Below are positions 43,455 to 51,554 of a stretch of 64,000 bases of DNA, in pieces. The DNA lies in assembly GCF_030758315.1 (NCBI RefSeq), contig NZ_CP132336.1, positions 806,001 to 870,000 of the forward strand, given 5' to 3'. Source of the stretch: Pararhizobium sp. IMCC3301. GTDB lineage: Bacteria; Pseudomonadota; Alphaproteobacteria; Rhizobiales; GCA-2746425. The translations under genes and the position numbers were made by a program. Positions within the stretch are counted from its first letter, which is position 1, and the number at the start of each line of letters is the position of its first letter. The notes under the pieces are model-generated. The model saw only the letters and a program-made list of their open reading frames with translations. It was not told the DNA's origin and ran no database searches.

Positions 43455-44630
43455 TTACTCGATGATGCTTGCGACGATGCCGGCCCCGACGGTACGTCCG
43501 CCTTCACGAATGGCAAAGCGCAGCCGCTCTTCCATGGCGATCGGAACGATCAGTTCGACATCCATCTCGACATTATCACCCGGCATCACCATTTCCGTGC
43601 CTTCGGGAAGATGAACAATACCGGTCACATCCGTTGTCCGGAAGTAGAACTGGGGACGGTAATTGGTCAGGAATGGCGTATGACGCCCGCCCTCTTCCTT
43701 CGTCAGAATATAGGCTTCCGCCTTGAACTTAGTGTGGGGCTTCACAGTACCCGGCTTGCACAGAACCTGGCCGCGCTCAACATCTTCACGCTGAACACCG
43801 CGCAGCAGTGCGCCGATATTGTCACCCGCCTGGCCGCTGTCCAGCAGCTTGCGGAACATCTCAACACCGGTACAGGTCGATTTCTGCGTATCGCGAATGC
43901 CGACAATCTCAATCTCGTCGCCAACCTTGATGACGCCACGCTCAACACGACCGGTCACAACCGTACCGCGCCCCGAAATCGAAAACACATCTTCGATCGG
44001 CATCAGGAACGCCTGGTCAATCGGACGCTCGGGCTGCGGAATATACTCGTCAACCGTCTTCATCAGCGCGCGGATCGCTTCTTCACCGATCTTCTCATCA
44101 CGGCCCTCAAGCGCCGCAAGCGCGGACCCCATCGTTACCGGAATATCATCGCCAGGATACTCATAGGCTACCAGCAACTCGCGGATTTCCATCTCGACAA
44201 GCTCAAGCAGTTCCTCATCGTCAACCTGGTCAACCTTGTTCATGAAAACCACAAGCGAGGGAACACCAACCTGACGCGCCAGCAAAATGTGCTCGCGGGT
44301 CTGTGGCATCGGGCCATCAGTCGCGGACACAACCAGAATCGCACCATCCATCTGAGCCGCACCGGTGATCATGTTCTTCACATAATCCGCGTGGCCCGGA
44401 CAATCGACATGGGCGTAGTGGCGCGCATCCGTTTCATACTCAACGTGAGCAGTGGAAATCGTAATGCCGCGTGCCTTTTCTTCCGGTGCACCATCAATCT
44501 CGTCATAAGCCTTGAATTCACCAAAATATTTCGTAATCGCTGCCGTCAATGTCGTCTTGCCGTGGTCAACATGACCAATCGTGCCAATGTTCGCATGCGG
44601 CTTATTGCGTTTAAACTTTTCCTTGGCCAT
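43455..44630 (-). CDS. tuf: Elongation factor Tu, second copy
   Basis: A 391-residue EF-Tu with the same protein sequence as the copy at 26310-27485. I see only four nucleotide differences (near 43731, 43971, 43974 and 43983), all silent. Identity stops within a few bases of the start and stop codons, so it is confined to the reading frame. It lies between tRNA-Gly and tRNA-Trp, the tufB position. Confidence 0.98.
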   Translation of the reverse strand: MAKEKFKRNKPHANIGTIGHVDHGKTTLTAAITKYFGEFKAYDEIDGAPEEKARGITISTAHVEYETDARHYAHVDCPGHADYVKNMITGAAQMDGAILVVSATDGPMPQTREHILLARQVGVPSLVVFMNKVDQVDDEELLELVEMEIRELLVAYEYPGDDIPVTMGSALAALEGRDEKIGEEAIRALMKTVDEYIPQPERPIDQAFLMPIEDVFSISGRGTVVTGRVERGVIKVGDEIEIVGIRDTQKSTCTGVEMFRKLLDSGQAGDNIGALLRGVQREDVERGQVLCKPGTVKPHTKFKAEAYILTKEEGGRHTPFLTNYRPQFYFRTTDVTGIVHLPEGTEMVMPGDNVEMDVELIVPIAMEERLRFAIREGGRTVGAGIVASIIE

Positions 44631-44740
44631 CGGACCGGATTTCCTTGCAACTATCAGGTGGCGGCGCCACCGAATTCCTGTTTCAGGCTGGCTATCAGCC
44701 TGTATCTCGCGCCCGGTCTGCTTTTCTGCAGCCCGGCAGT

Positions 44741-44814
44741 TGGAGCGGGTAGCGGGAATCGAACCCGCGTCTTCAGCTTGGAAGGCTGTTGCTCTACCTC
44801 TGAGCTATACCCGC
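44741..44814 (-). tRNA. tRNA-Gly (TCC)
   Basis: A 74-nt cloverleaf on the minus strand, anticodon TCC in CTTCCAA, acceptor GCGGGTA with TACCCGC, and an encoded CCA. It lies 110 bp upstream of the second tuf and is probably cut from the same transcript. Confidence 0.97.
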
Positions 44815-44849
44815 CTGTAGTTCGAATTTGGCCCGTCGTTCGAATTTGA

Positions 44850-44934
44850 TGGTGGAGGGAGCTGGATTTGAACCAGCGTAGGCATAGCCAACGGATTTAC
44901 AGTCCGCCCCTTTTAACCGCTCAGGCATCCCTCC
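44850..44934 (-). tRNA. tRNA-Tyr (GTA)
   Basis: An 85-nt class II tRNA with a long variable arm; the anticodon loop CTGTAAA gives GTA. Acceptor GGAGGGA with TCCCTCC, encoded CCA. It is the first gene of the Tyr-Gly-tuf-Trp string. The short spacer to tRNA-Gly contains two copies of GTTCGAATTTG. Confidence 0.97.
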
Positions 44935-45230
44935 GAAATCAAACCCTGTCTGGGTCGGCACACCTGCCCAAACAAAAACGCCCGCAATTTCTCGCAGGTG
45001 CTTCGGTGGCCGTGGTTATGCAGATGCTGATGCAACATGTCAACGCAGGATTCAACGTCGCCACGGCTTTTTTGGCCCAATTGCGCCCAAGACCCGGAAT
45101 CTGCCCCTTGCACCGTGCTGCGGCAGGCATTCCGCCACCACAACCAGTGTGTTTCGGACTAACACTGAGATGGGGATTACCGGTGCGATTTCAAAGTCGC
45201 CACCACAGCAATTGGTCGAGCGGTAAAATT

Positions 45231-45269
45231 GTTGCAGCCCCCAATTGCAGTCCCCAGTTGCAGCCCATC
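45231..45269. repeat. Three tandem 13-bp units (GTTGCAGCCCCCA type)
   Basis: Three head-to-tail copies of a 13-base unit (GTTGCAGCCCCCA, ATTGCAGTCCCCA, GTTGCAGCCCATC) with a few differences. The region is non-coding. Function unknown; slippage or a multi-site protein target are both possible. Confidence 0.7.
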
Positions 45270-45357
45270 AGGCCGGTTTTTACCGTAGCTCCATTTACAG
45301 AGCATCAGAAATTCGCGATACCTTCACTCCGGCGATGACATTCCAGCGATGTTGAGG

Positions 45358-45391
45358 GCTGACCACCGGGATAAGCTGACCACTGGGATAA
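45358..45391 (+). repeat. 17-bp tandem duplication at the rlmB ribosome-binding site
   Basis: Two adjacent copies of GCTGACCACYGGGATAA, differing at one base, end exactly one base before the rlmB ATG. The likely Shine-Dalgarno GGGATAA is therefore present twice, at two distances from the start codon. Confidence 0.8.
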
Positions 45392-45392
45392 C

Positions 45393-46235
45393 ATGAGCAA
45401 ACACAACCACAAAACCGGCCACAAATCCGGCCACAAAAATGACCGCAAGCGCGAGCATCAGGACAAGGGTCAAAGTTTCGGCAAGCCCCGTGATCTGGAC
45501 GAAACCGTCAAGCTTTACGGTTACCATGCTTGCGAAGCGGCGCTGCGCAACGCCAACAGGCGCATCATTCAGGCCAGCATCACCCGGAACCTGGCTGACA
45601 GGTTGATTGCGGAAGCCGTTGCCTTGCCGGAAGGCTGGCGCGAAGTGCGTCCCAGGGACCTTGACCAGTTGGTCGAACGCGACGCGGTCCATCAGGGCAT
45701 CGTTCTGGAGGCGGAACGGCTTTCCCAACCAACTCTGGAAGATGTACGGCATCATGATCTGGTGGTTGTGCTTGACCAGGTGACCGATCCGCACAATGTC
45801 GGGGCGATCATCCGTTCAGCCTGTGCCCTTGGGGCCGGCGCGGTGGTGACAACCCTGCGCAACGCGCCGCATGAAAACGGCCTTCTGGCCAAGACTGCGT
45901 CCGGAGCGTTTGAACATGTCCCCTATATTCAGGTGACAAACCTGGCACGCGCTGTGGAGGAAATCAGGGCGTTGCAATTTTCCGCGATAGGTCTCGACAG
46001 CGAAGGCCCCAGCGATCTGATCAAGAGCCTTGCCGATCATGGCGGTGAAAAAATTGCACTGATTCTGGGGGCTGAGGGCCGCGGCCTGAGACGTCTGACG
46101 CGCGATCTGTGCGATGCTCTGGCCCGTCTCGACATGCCGGGTCCGATCAAGAGCCTGAATGTCTCGAATGCCGCCGCCTTGTCTCTGTTTGTCTGCCGCC
46201 AGTCGCTGGATGCTCAGGCCGGCTCTGCCGATTAA
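45393..46235 (+). CDS. rlmB: 23S rRNA (guanosine-2251-2'-O)-methyltransferase RlmB
   Basis: A 280-residue SPOUT methyltransferase of the TrmH group that 2'-O-methylates G2251 in the P loop of 23S rRNA. After a basic, His/Lys-rich N-terminal tail (residues 2-20, with repeated GHK units) comes the substrate-binding domain (about 30-110) and the knotted SPOUT core with DPHNVGAIIRSA, LGAEGRGLRRL and LNVSNAAALSLF. The N-terminal tail, rich in repeats at DNA level too, is not part of the family core and could help RNA binding (inference). It converges with the Hpt gene. Confidence 0.92.
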   Translation: MSKHNHKTGHKSGHKNDRKREHQDKGQSFGKPRDLDETVKLYGYHACEAALRNANRRIIQASITRNLADRLIAEAVALPEGWREVRPRDLDQLVERDAVHQGIVLEAERLSQPTLEDVRHHDLVVVLDQVTDPHNVGAIIRSACALGAGAVVTTLRNAPHENGLLAKTASGAFEHVPYIQVTNLARAVEEIRALQFSAIGLDSEGPSDLIKSLADHGGEKIALILGAEGRGLRRLTRDLCDALARLDMPGPIKSLNVSNAAALSLFVCRQSLDAQAGSAD

Positions 46236-46262
46236 TTCTGTCACGCTCGACAGACCTGAAAT

Positions 46263-46832
46263 CTAGGAGACCTTCAACCGCTTACCTCTGTCTGCAGCGA
46301 CGAAGGACTGGGCGATTTTCGTCAACTCCTCGCTCAGCCTCGAAGCCAGGTCATCTGCACTTGGTTCCGAGCTTTCACGGTGCATTGCCGCTATCGCATT
46401 GACATGTTGTTCAATCAGGGCTGGAGGCACGACCGCCAGTGTTTCCGGATCTTCAAGAATCATGCACAGGCTGGCCGCCACAGTTGCGATATAAGGTTTG
46501 CCGTAAGTCGCAGCCTGGCCCTTAAGATCATGAGCGGCGCGAAACAGCGGGGCGATCGCCCCTTCCGCGTCCTGATCGACCGGTTCGCTCGCAGTGATGT
46601 AGTCCTCCCAGGCTTGTTTCAGGCGGGAGATATCGCTCTTAATCCACTCGTCAAACTGCGGTTCCAGTTTTTTCAATTCGCGCTCGGCCCTTGCCACCGG
46701 ATCTTCAAGAGGCTGGCCTTGGGCTTGCAGAATCGGCTTTACCTTGTCTTTCAACTTGTTCGGCGGCTCGATGAGCTCATGAGCGGAACTGCCGGAGCCC
46801 ACCATACGGGTCGGAACGTCTGGATCTGTCAT
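46263..46832 (-). CDS. Histidine phosphotransfer (Hpt) domain protein
   Basis: A 189-residue protein with a C-terminal helical Hpt domain. The phosphorylatable histidine is His101 in FRAAHDLKGQAATYG, the classic HDLKG motif. The first 75 residues are charged and probably helical. It has no kinase domain, so it would pass phosphate between a kinase and a receiver. It starts one base after the stop of a response-regulator gene, so the two are almost certainly translated from one mRNA and likely work as partners. Confidence 0.85.
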   Translation of the reverse strand: MTDPDVPTRMVGSGSSAHELIEPPNKLKDKVKPILQAQGQPLEDPVARAERELKKLEPQFDEWIKSDISRLKQAWEDYITASEPVDQDAEGAIAPLFRAAHDLKGQAATYGKPYIATVAASLCMILEDPETLAVVPPALIEQHVNAIAAMHRESSEPSADDLASRLSEELTKIAQSFVAADRGKRLKVS

Positions 46833-46833
46833 A

Positions 46834-47412
46834 TCATGCCACCGATTGTTCCTTGGGATGTTGAATCAGGCCCGCGACTTCGGTTACCTGACCAATGCTG
46901 TCTTCATTGCCACGACGTTCTTCTCCGCCATAGGCCATTGGAGTGATGACGCGCCTGCGGTCAGGGCCGAAAAAAGTCTTGGTTCTGATAAACGGCCGGG
47001 GCGACACGACCGACAGAACAATGCGCTGATAGAGCGCCTTTGCAGACAGGGGTTTGCAGACAAATTCCGTCACGCCCGCATCCCGCGCTTCAATAACCCG
47101 CTTCTTGTCAGAATGGCCGGTGATCATGATAATCGGCACATACGGGTAAATGCTGGTTTCCTTGTTGCGCAGCATGCGGGTCAGTTCAAGCCCGTTGAAA
47201 ATTGGCATTGACCAGTCAAGAATAATGAAATCCGGTGAGCTGGATTGAAACAGCTCCAGACCAGAGGCGCCATCCTCGGCCTCGATCACTTCCCGGATGC
47301 CAAATCCTTGAAGCAACATGCGAACAATTCGCCTCATATGCGCATTGTCATCGACGACAAGACATCTCAGCGCCGATAAATTAACTGGTCTCATAGGGTG
47401 AGAAACTTTCAT
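46834..47412 (-). CDS. Single-domain response regulator with a basic C-terminal extension
   Basis: A CheY-like receiver: acidic pocket Asp21-Asp22 (VVDDN), phospho-acceptor Asp66 (ILDWSMP), the Thr of MITGHSD and the Lys of FVCKPLS. There is no DNA-binding domain; instead about 50 residues follow with RPFIRTKTFFGPDRRR. Such receivers with this tail are common in alphaproteobacteria, but I know no assigned role. The start is uncertain: MKVSHP (used here, 192 residues) or the ATG 18 bases downstream; neither has a good ribosome-binding site. Operon partner is the Hpt gene. Confidence 0.82.
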   Translation of the reverse strand: MKVSHPMRPVNLSALRCLVVDDNAHMRRIVRMLLQGFGIREVIEAEDGASGLELFQSSSPDFIILDWSMPIFNGLELTRMLRNKETSIYPYVPIIMITGHSDKKRVIEARDAGVTEFVCKPLSAKALYQRIVLSVVSPRPFIRTKTFFGPDRRRVITPMAYGGEERRGNEDSIGQVTEVAGLIQHPKEQSVA

Positions 47413-47574
47413 TCCCTGTAACTTCAGCCGAACCACAAAATTAGCCGGTGAGGTCTTAATAGTCCGTTTCCTGCCAGGCCGGATTGGTACACAGGGTTTT
47501 ACACCGGGCACGGGATTTAACCGGGCTGACAGTCTGTTTCAGCACAACTGGCAGAGACGGACAGAGCAGCCTCT

Positions 47575-47612
47575 TTCGTATTTCTTCGTTTGACACTCAT
47601 ATATCTTCGTTT
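47575..47612 (+). promoter_or_regulatory. Phased TTCG repeats upstream of glpD (candidate GlpR-type operator)
   Basis: TTCG occurs at 47575, 47585 and 47606, i.e. 10 and 21 bases apart, and the nine-base TCTTCGTTT is repeated exactly at 47583-47591 and 47604-47612. DeoR/GlpR-type regulators often bind phased TTTCG-like repeats (family knowledge), and the downstream gene is glpD. No glpR is in the window, so this is a hypothesis. Confidence 0.35.
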
Positions 47613-47673
47613 TATGACAAACCAAACGGCAGGAGACGCGCCCCCGAAAAACCCGTCTCCAGAGATCCGCCCC

Positions 47674-47703
47674 CGAGAGAACCATCCTCGAGAGAACCAT
47701 CCC
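47674..47703. repeat. 15-bp tandem duplication before glpD
   Basis: CGAGAGAACCATCC is present twice head to tail with a 15-base period, ending 13 bases before the glpD start codon. It overlaps the 5' untranslated region, where it would place two copies of a weak purine-rich stretch near the start. Confidence 0.7.
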
Positions 47704-47716
47704 TGAGAGCCCCTCG

Positions 47717-49318
47717 ATGAGCCAGCCCACATCCCGCGCCTCCGATAGTTCCAATGCGCAGGGCGGCGATTCACCCGGGCCCGATCAGACACCCTATCCC
47801 GACCAGACTCCCTATGATGTGTTCATCATTGGCGGTGGCATAAATGGGGTTGGCATCGCGCGCGATGCAGTTGGACGCGGCTACACGGTGGCTCTTGCGG
47901 AAATCAATGATCTGGCCTCCGGCACATCTTCATGCTCGACCAAACTCATCCATGGCGGACTGCGCTATCTGGAACATTATGAATTCCGCCTTGTCCGCGA
48001 AGCGCTTATGGAACGCGAAACACTCTGGGCCATGGCCCCGCACATCATCTGGCCACTGCGATTTGTCCTGCCGCATCACAAGGATACCCGGCCGGCCTGG
48101 CTGATCCGTATCGGCCTGTTTCTTTACGATCATATTGGTGGCCGCAAAAAGCTGCCCGGCACGACAACGCTTGATCTTGCAAATGATCCTGCGGGACTGC
48201 CGCTAAAACCGCATTTCAGAAAGGCTTTCGAATATTCCGACTGTTGGGTCAATGATGCCCGACTGGTGGTCCTGAATGCGCGCGATGCGGCGGACCGGGG
48301 CGCACAAATCGATACGGCCACTAAAGTTGTCTTGATCCGGCGGGCGGGCCAATTATGGCAGATCGGACTTGAGGACAGGCTGACCGGCAAATCCCGGCAG
48401 GTCGAGGCCCGCTGCCTTGTCAACGCGGCCGGACCCTGGGTCGATCACATTCTGAAAGATGCTCTTGGCCGAAAAGATACCCACAATGTCCGTCTGGTCC
48501 AGGGCAGCCATATCGTCATCAAGCGGAAATTCGACGATCCGCGCGCCTATTTCTTTCAGAACAATGATGGCCGCATCTTTTTCGCAATTCCCTATGAACG
48601 GGATTTTACCCTGATCGGCACCACCGACCGGGATTATCAGGGCGATCCGAAAAATGTCACGATCAGCGATGAGGAAACTGACTATCTGATCAACGCTGCG
48701 GCAGAATATTTCAGCGAACCGGTTCAGAGGTCGGATATTGTCTGGACCTATTCCGGTGTCCGCCCGCTCTATGACGACGGCGCATCGAAGGCCCAGGAGG
48801 CAACACGGGATTATGTCCTGAAGAGCGAAGGCAAACCGGAAGAGCCCAAACTGATCAACATTTTTGGTGGAAAAATAACCACTTACCGCAGGTTAGCTGA
48901 ATCGATGCTTGAGAAGATTGAAGATGCAATCGGCTCCAAAGGCAAACCCTGGACAGAGGGTGCCACCCTGCCCGGCGGCGGTTTTGATGCGCTTGCCTTT
49001 GACAGCGAACTGATGCGCTTTGAGGCCGAATTCCCTTTCCTGCAACCGGATCATGCCTGGCGCCTGTTCCGGCTTTACGGCACGCGCGCCCGGACAATCG
49101 TCAAGGATGCAACGAGCATTGCGGATCTTGGAGAGAATTTCGGGTCTGATCTGACCGAATCGGAAGTGCGTTATCTGATGCGCGAGGAATGGGCCCGCAC
49201 CGCCCAGGATGTTTTATGGCGCCGGACGAAACGCGGGCTGGTGATACAGGATGAAGCGGATATTGCCCGCCTGGACAATTTCATGGCAGAACAATTGCCC
49301 GCCTTCCTCACGGTTTGA
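47717..49318 (+). CDS. glpD: Aerobic glycerol-3-phosphate dehydrogenase
   Basis: A 533-residue FAD enzyme of the inner-membrane face that oxidises sn-glycerol-3-phosphate to dihydroxyacetone phosphate and feeds the quinone pool. The FAD-binding motif is IIGGGINGVGIARDAVGRG at about 37-55, followed by SSCSTKLIHGGLRYLE; the C-terminal helical domain is complete. The first 33 residues are an unusual Ser/Gln/Asp/Pro-rich extension with DQTPY repeated twice and are not part of the fold; a later start cannot be excluded, but no ATG lies before the FAD motif. Uptake and kinase genes are not nearby. Confidence 0.93.
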   Translation: MSQPTSRASDSSNAQGGDSPGPDQTPYPDQTPYDVFIIGGGINGVGIARDAVGRGYTVALAEINDLASGTSSCSTKLIHGGLRYLEHYEFRLVREALMERETLWAMAPHIIWPLRFVLPHHKDTRPAWLIRIGLFLYDHIGGRKKLPGTTTLDLANDPAGLPLKPHFRKAFEYSDCWVNDARLVVLNARDAADRGAQIDTATKVVLIRRAGQLWQIGLEDRLTGKSRQVEARCLVNAAGPWVDHILKDALGRKDTHNVRLVQGSHIVIKRKFDDPRAYFFQNNDGRIFFAIPYERDFTLIGTTDRDYQGDPKNVTISDEETDYLINAAAEYFSEPVQRSDIVWTYSGVRPLYDDGASKAQEATRDYVLKSEGKPEEPKLINIFGGKITTYRRLAESMLEKIEDAIGSKGKPWTEGATLPGGGFDALAFDSELMRFEAEFPFLQPDHAWRLFRLYGTRARTIVKDATSIADLGENFGSDLTESEVRYLMREEWARTAQDVLWRRTKRGLVIQDEADIARLDNFMAEQLPAFLTV

Positions 49319-49355
49319 AGCCGGGTCCAACAAGTCGCCATGACCATCAATTTCA

Positions 49356-50114
49356 CTAATATTGAAATTGTTCGGCCAGTATTCTTTCATCCCACGAATG
49401 ATCCGGATCAAACAGCAGGCCGCACTGGCTTTCGGGGTCCTCCCAGGCAACGACCCTTTCGACAGTTTTGAATTCCGTGTGGTCCGCCACCGCATTGACC
49501 GGCCGCTTGTCTGCATCCAGCACATCAATGGTCAATTTGGCCCTGTTGGGCAACAACGCTCCGCGCCATCGCCTGGGCCGGAACGGACTGATCGGCGTGA
49601 GAGCCAGCAGTGGCGCATTGATCGGCAGAATCGGGCCATGTGCCGACAGATTGTAAGCTGTGCTGCCCTGCGGCGTCGCCAGCAAAATCCCGTCACAGAT
49701 CAATTCCCGCATGCGAACCCGGTCATCTACTGAAATCTGCAGCTTGGCGGCCTGATAGGATTGCCGCAGCAGTGAAACTTCGTTCAGCGCATAGGCGCGC
49801 TCGGCCTTTCCGCCCGCCAATGTGACTTCCATGACCAACGGATGAATTATCGTAGACACTGCATTCAGAATGCGCTGTTCCAAGAGTTCAACCGCAAATT
49901 CATTCATCAGAAAGCCGATTGAACCGCGATTCAGGCCGTACAGCATTTTTCCTGAATTCATATAGGTGTGCAGCGCCCGCAACATGCTGCCATCGCCGCC
50001 AAGCACGACAATGACATCTGCATCCTGGGAGGCCACGGTGCTGTAGTGCGAGCGAAGTTCGGAAAGAGCCTGCTGGGCGTCCTCCGCGTCGCTCGCTTCA
50101 AATGCGAATTTCAT
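49356..50114 (-). CDS. nadK: NAD kinase
   Basis: A 252-residue ATP-NAD kinase that makes NADP. The GGDG motif is at 39-42 (LGGDGSMLRALH), the NE motif is YALNEVSLLR and the third signature is DGILLATPQGSTAY. The start codon and its upstream AGGCGG lie inside a perfect 13-bp inverted repeat, so translation may be controlled by RNA folding. It converges with glpD. Confidence 0.95.
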   Translation of the reverse strand: MKFAFEASDAEDAQQALSELRSHYSTVASQDADVIVVLGGDGSMLRALHTYMNSGKMLYGLNRGSIGFLMNEFAVELLEQRILNAVSTIIHPLVMEVTLAGGKAERAYALNEVSLLRQSYQAAKLQISVDDRVRMRELICDGILLATPQGSTAYNLSAHGPILPINAPLLALTPISPFRPRRWRGALLPNRAKLTIDVLDADKRPVNAVADHTEFKTVERVVAWEDPESQCGLLFDPDHSWDERILAEQFQY

Positions 50115-50153
50115 GCCGCCTACCTTGTTTGCTAAGCTTCGGTAGGCGGCATG
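50112..50153 (-). promoter_or_regulatory. Hairpin enclosing the nadK start codon and ribosome-binding site
   Basis: Perfect 13-base arms (50112-50124 and 50141-50153, CATGCCGCCTACC and its complement) with a 16-base loop. In the mRNA, the downstream arm is GGTAGGCGGCATG, so the Shine-Dalgarno-like AGGCGG and the nadK ATG are both paired. The upstream arm also holds an ATG that opens a six-codon frame (MPPTEA) ending at TAG in the loop. This could be a thermo- or metabolite-sensitive switch, or a short translated leader. Confidence 0.6.
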
Positions 50154-50200
50154 TCACAAAGTGCAGAACTATTTGTCAATCATTCCGTTACGGATGAACG

Positions 50201-50308
50201 TTAAAGCAACACAACGGACAGCGTCATCGCACCCCAAAGTGCAACTGCAAAACCAAATCCGAGTGCATAACGACGATCAAAGCAGGTGGCAGATTCAAGG
50301 CAGTTCAT
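50201..50308 (-). CDS. Predicted 35-residue membrane peptide
   Basis: A short frame with a strong ribosome-binding site (GGAGG, 8 bases before ATG). Residues 1-13 are polar with cysteines at 3 and 9 and a DRR pair; residues 14-35 form one hydrophobic helix (YALGFGFAVALWGAM, then TLSVVLL) that ends at the stop codon. I do not recognise the peptide. It lies between the YHYH gene and nadK on the same strand as both. Small single-span peptides of this kind often modulate a larger membrane complex, but no partner is evident. Confidence 0.55.
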   Translation of the reverse strand: MNCLESATCFDRRYALGFGFAVALWGAMTLSVVLL

Positions 50309-50501
50309 GGGGTAAACCTCCATTTGGTGTTGATGAGACCTTAGCCAGCCTGCCGGTCAATTGAAAATCAAATGGATGTGAGGCGGATGTCATCGGGCTG
50401 CCCGACAAGCGCGCATCCAGCGCCAAGCATCCAGCCCATGGCTGCTTTATAGCCAACAAGGGAACTCACCCGGAGATTTTGCATGTCTGGTGACGCGCAG
50501 G

Positions 50502-51548
50502 TTACTGCTGGGGAGGCCCAGGCATGGCGGCCCGAAGATCCTCGACACTGATGCCAAGGCTTTCTGCGGCAGCCTCAAAATTGGGTGGCATTGACGTGCC
50601 AAGCGCATCAATCAATTCGTTTTGACTCACTCCCAGTTCTTCTGCGAGCGCTGCAAAATCCAGCCCACCGCCACCGGGGCCACCTTGGGATGAAACAATC
50701 TCGACCTCACCATGGTAACAATCAATCATATAGGGCGCTTCATCTGCTGTCAGATGGTAGTGATAAATCCCATCTGGAAACTCCGGCGTGACGTCGACAT
50801 GACCGCTGCATTCGTCCAGAACATCATCTGTAACGATCGCTCCGGCCTGACCTTTGTTGCCGTAGACCGGAAAGCCGTCTTCAAGCACACCAATCATGAT
50901 CGAATGTTCGCCTGATTGATCCAGGCTGTCGCTGATGCAGACCGGAATACCGTGGTAGTGGTAATTGGTTCCGTTGACCAAAGTATGCCCGTTGCATTCG
51001 TCCACGAACGGCACGTGATCGTGGATGACATTGTCATCCATGGCCACAACAGAACGTTCGGGATTTTCATAATCGTTGAAAATCTGCGCGCCACTAAGGG
51101 CGACACCGATGCGGCCCAGTGATGTGTCCGTCACCTCGTCGACATAAATTGGCAGTGTGGTGATGGTGGTGTCGAGCGGAATTTCGGTAAAGTAATCGGC
51201 CGAATTGACGACCGTAAATGCATCCGCCGATTTGTCCTGAAACGGCTGCTCATTCGGATTTTTGGGGATCAGATACTGCTCTGCGAACCCGTGGCTTGGG
51301 ATACCGTTCGATTCAAAGCGAAACGTGTTCGCCGCCTCGTCGACAGTAATTGTAACATTGTCGCTCCAGTTTGCGGCCGCAACAGCCGATCCCGTGTCAA
51401 CCAGACCCGTAGTTGATCCATCGGCTTCTTGCGCGTTCGCAGACAGCTACGTCAGAACTGACGTAGCTGTCAGTGCAAGGACAGCAACCATTACCAAAGC
51501 TGCTGCCATTCTATATATTGGCGTTCTATCTAAACGTCTGTGTTTCAT
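50502..51548 (-). pseudogene. YHYH-domain secreted protein gene with an amber codon in the signal peptide
   Basis: The full frame would code for 348 residues: a signal peptide (MAAALVMVAVLALTATSVLT, then LSANAQEA with cleavage after ANA) and a mature part with the YHYH domain. Its motifs are NGTNYHYHGIP, ECSGHVDVTPEFPDGIYHYHLT and a third stretch with APYMIDCYHG; two repeated helical segments follow near the C-terminus. Codon 34 is TAG (51447-51449), inside the signal peptide. Translation from a later GTG (51134) would give a 210-residue protein without a secretion signal. Unless the stop is read through or is an error, the gene is broken. It lies 6 bp downstream of marR and is probably co-transcribed with it. 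YHYH proteins are of unknown function; metal binding by the histidines is plausible. Confidence 0.75.
51442..51471. repeat. Perfect 30-bp palindrome carrying the amber codon
   Basis: Two exact 14-base arms (GACAGCTACGTCAG and its complement) around a 2-base centre. It falls in the signal-peptide coding part of the YHYH gene, and the TAG codon is formed by its right arm (left arm on the plus strand). A perfect palindrome of this length in coding DNA is what a quasi-palindrome template-switch mutation leaves behind. Confidence 0.85.
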
Positions 51549-51554
51549 GATGCT

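Larger units (their letters stand above)
44935..45392. other. Intergenic region upstream of tRNA-Tyr and rlmB
   Basis: A 458-bp stretch between divergent units. No gene is supported; open frames here match nothing and lack ribosome-binding sites. It should hold the promoters of the tRNA-tuf string (minus) and of rlmB (plus), though I could not define boxes. It contains two sets of short tandem repeats, listed separately. Confidence 0.5.
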
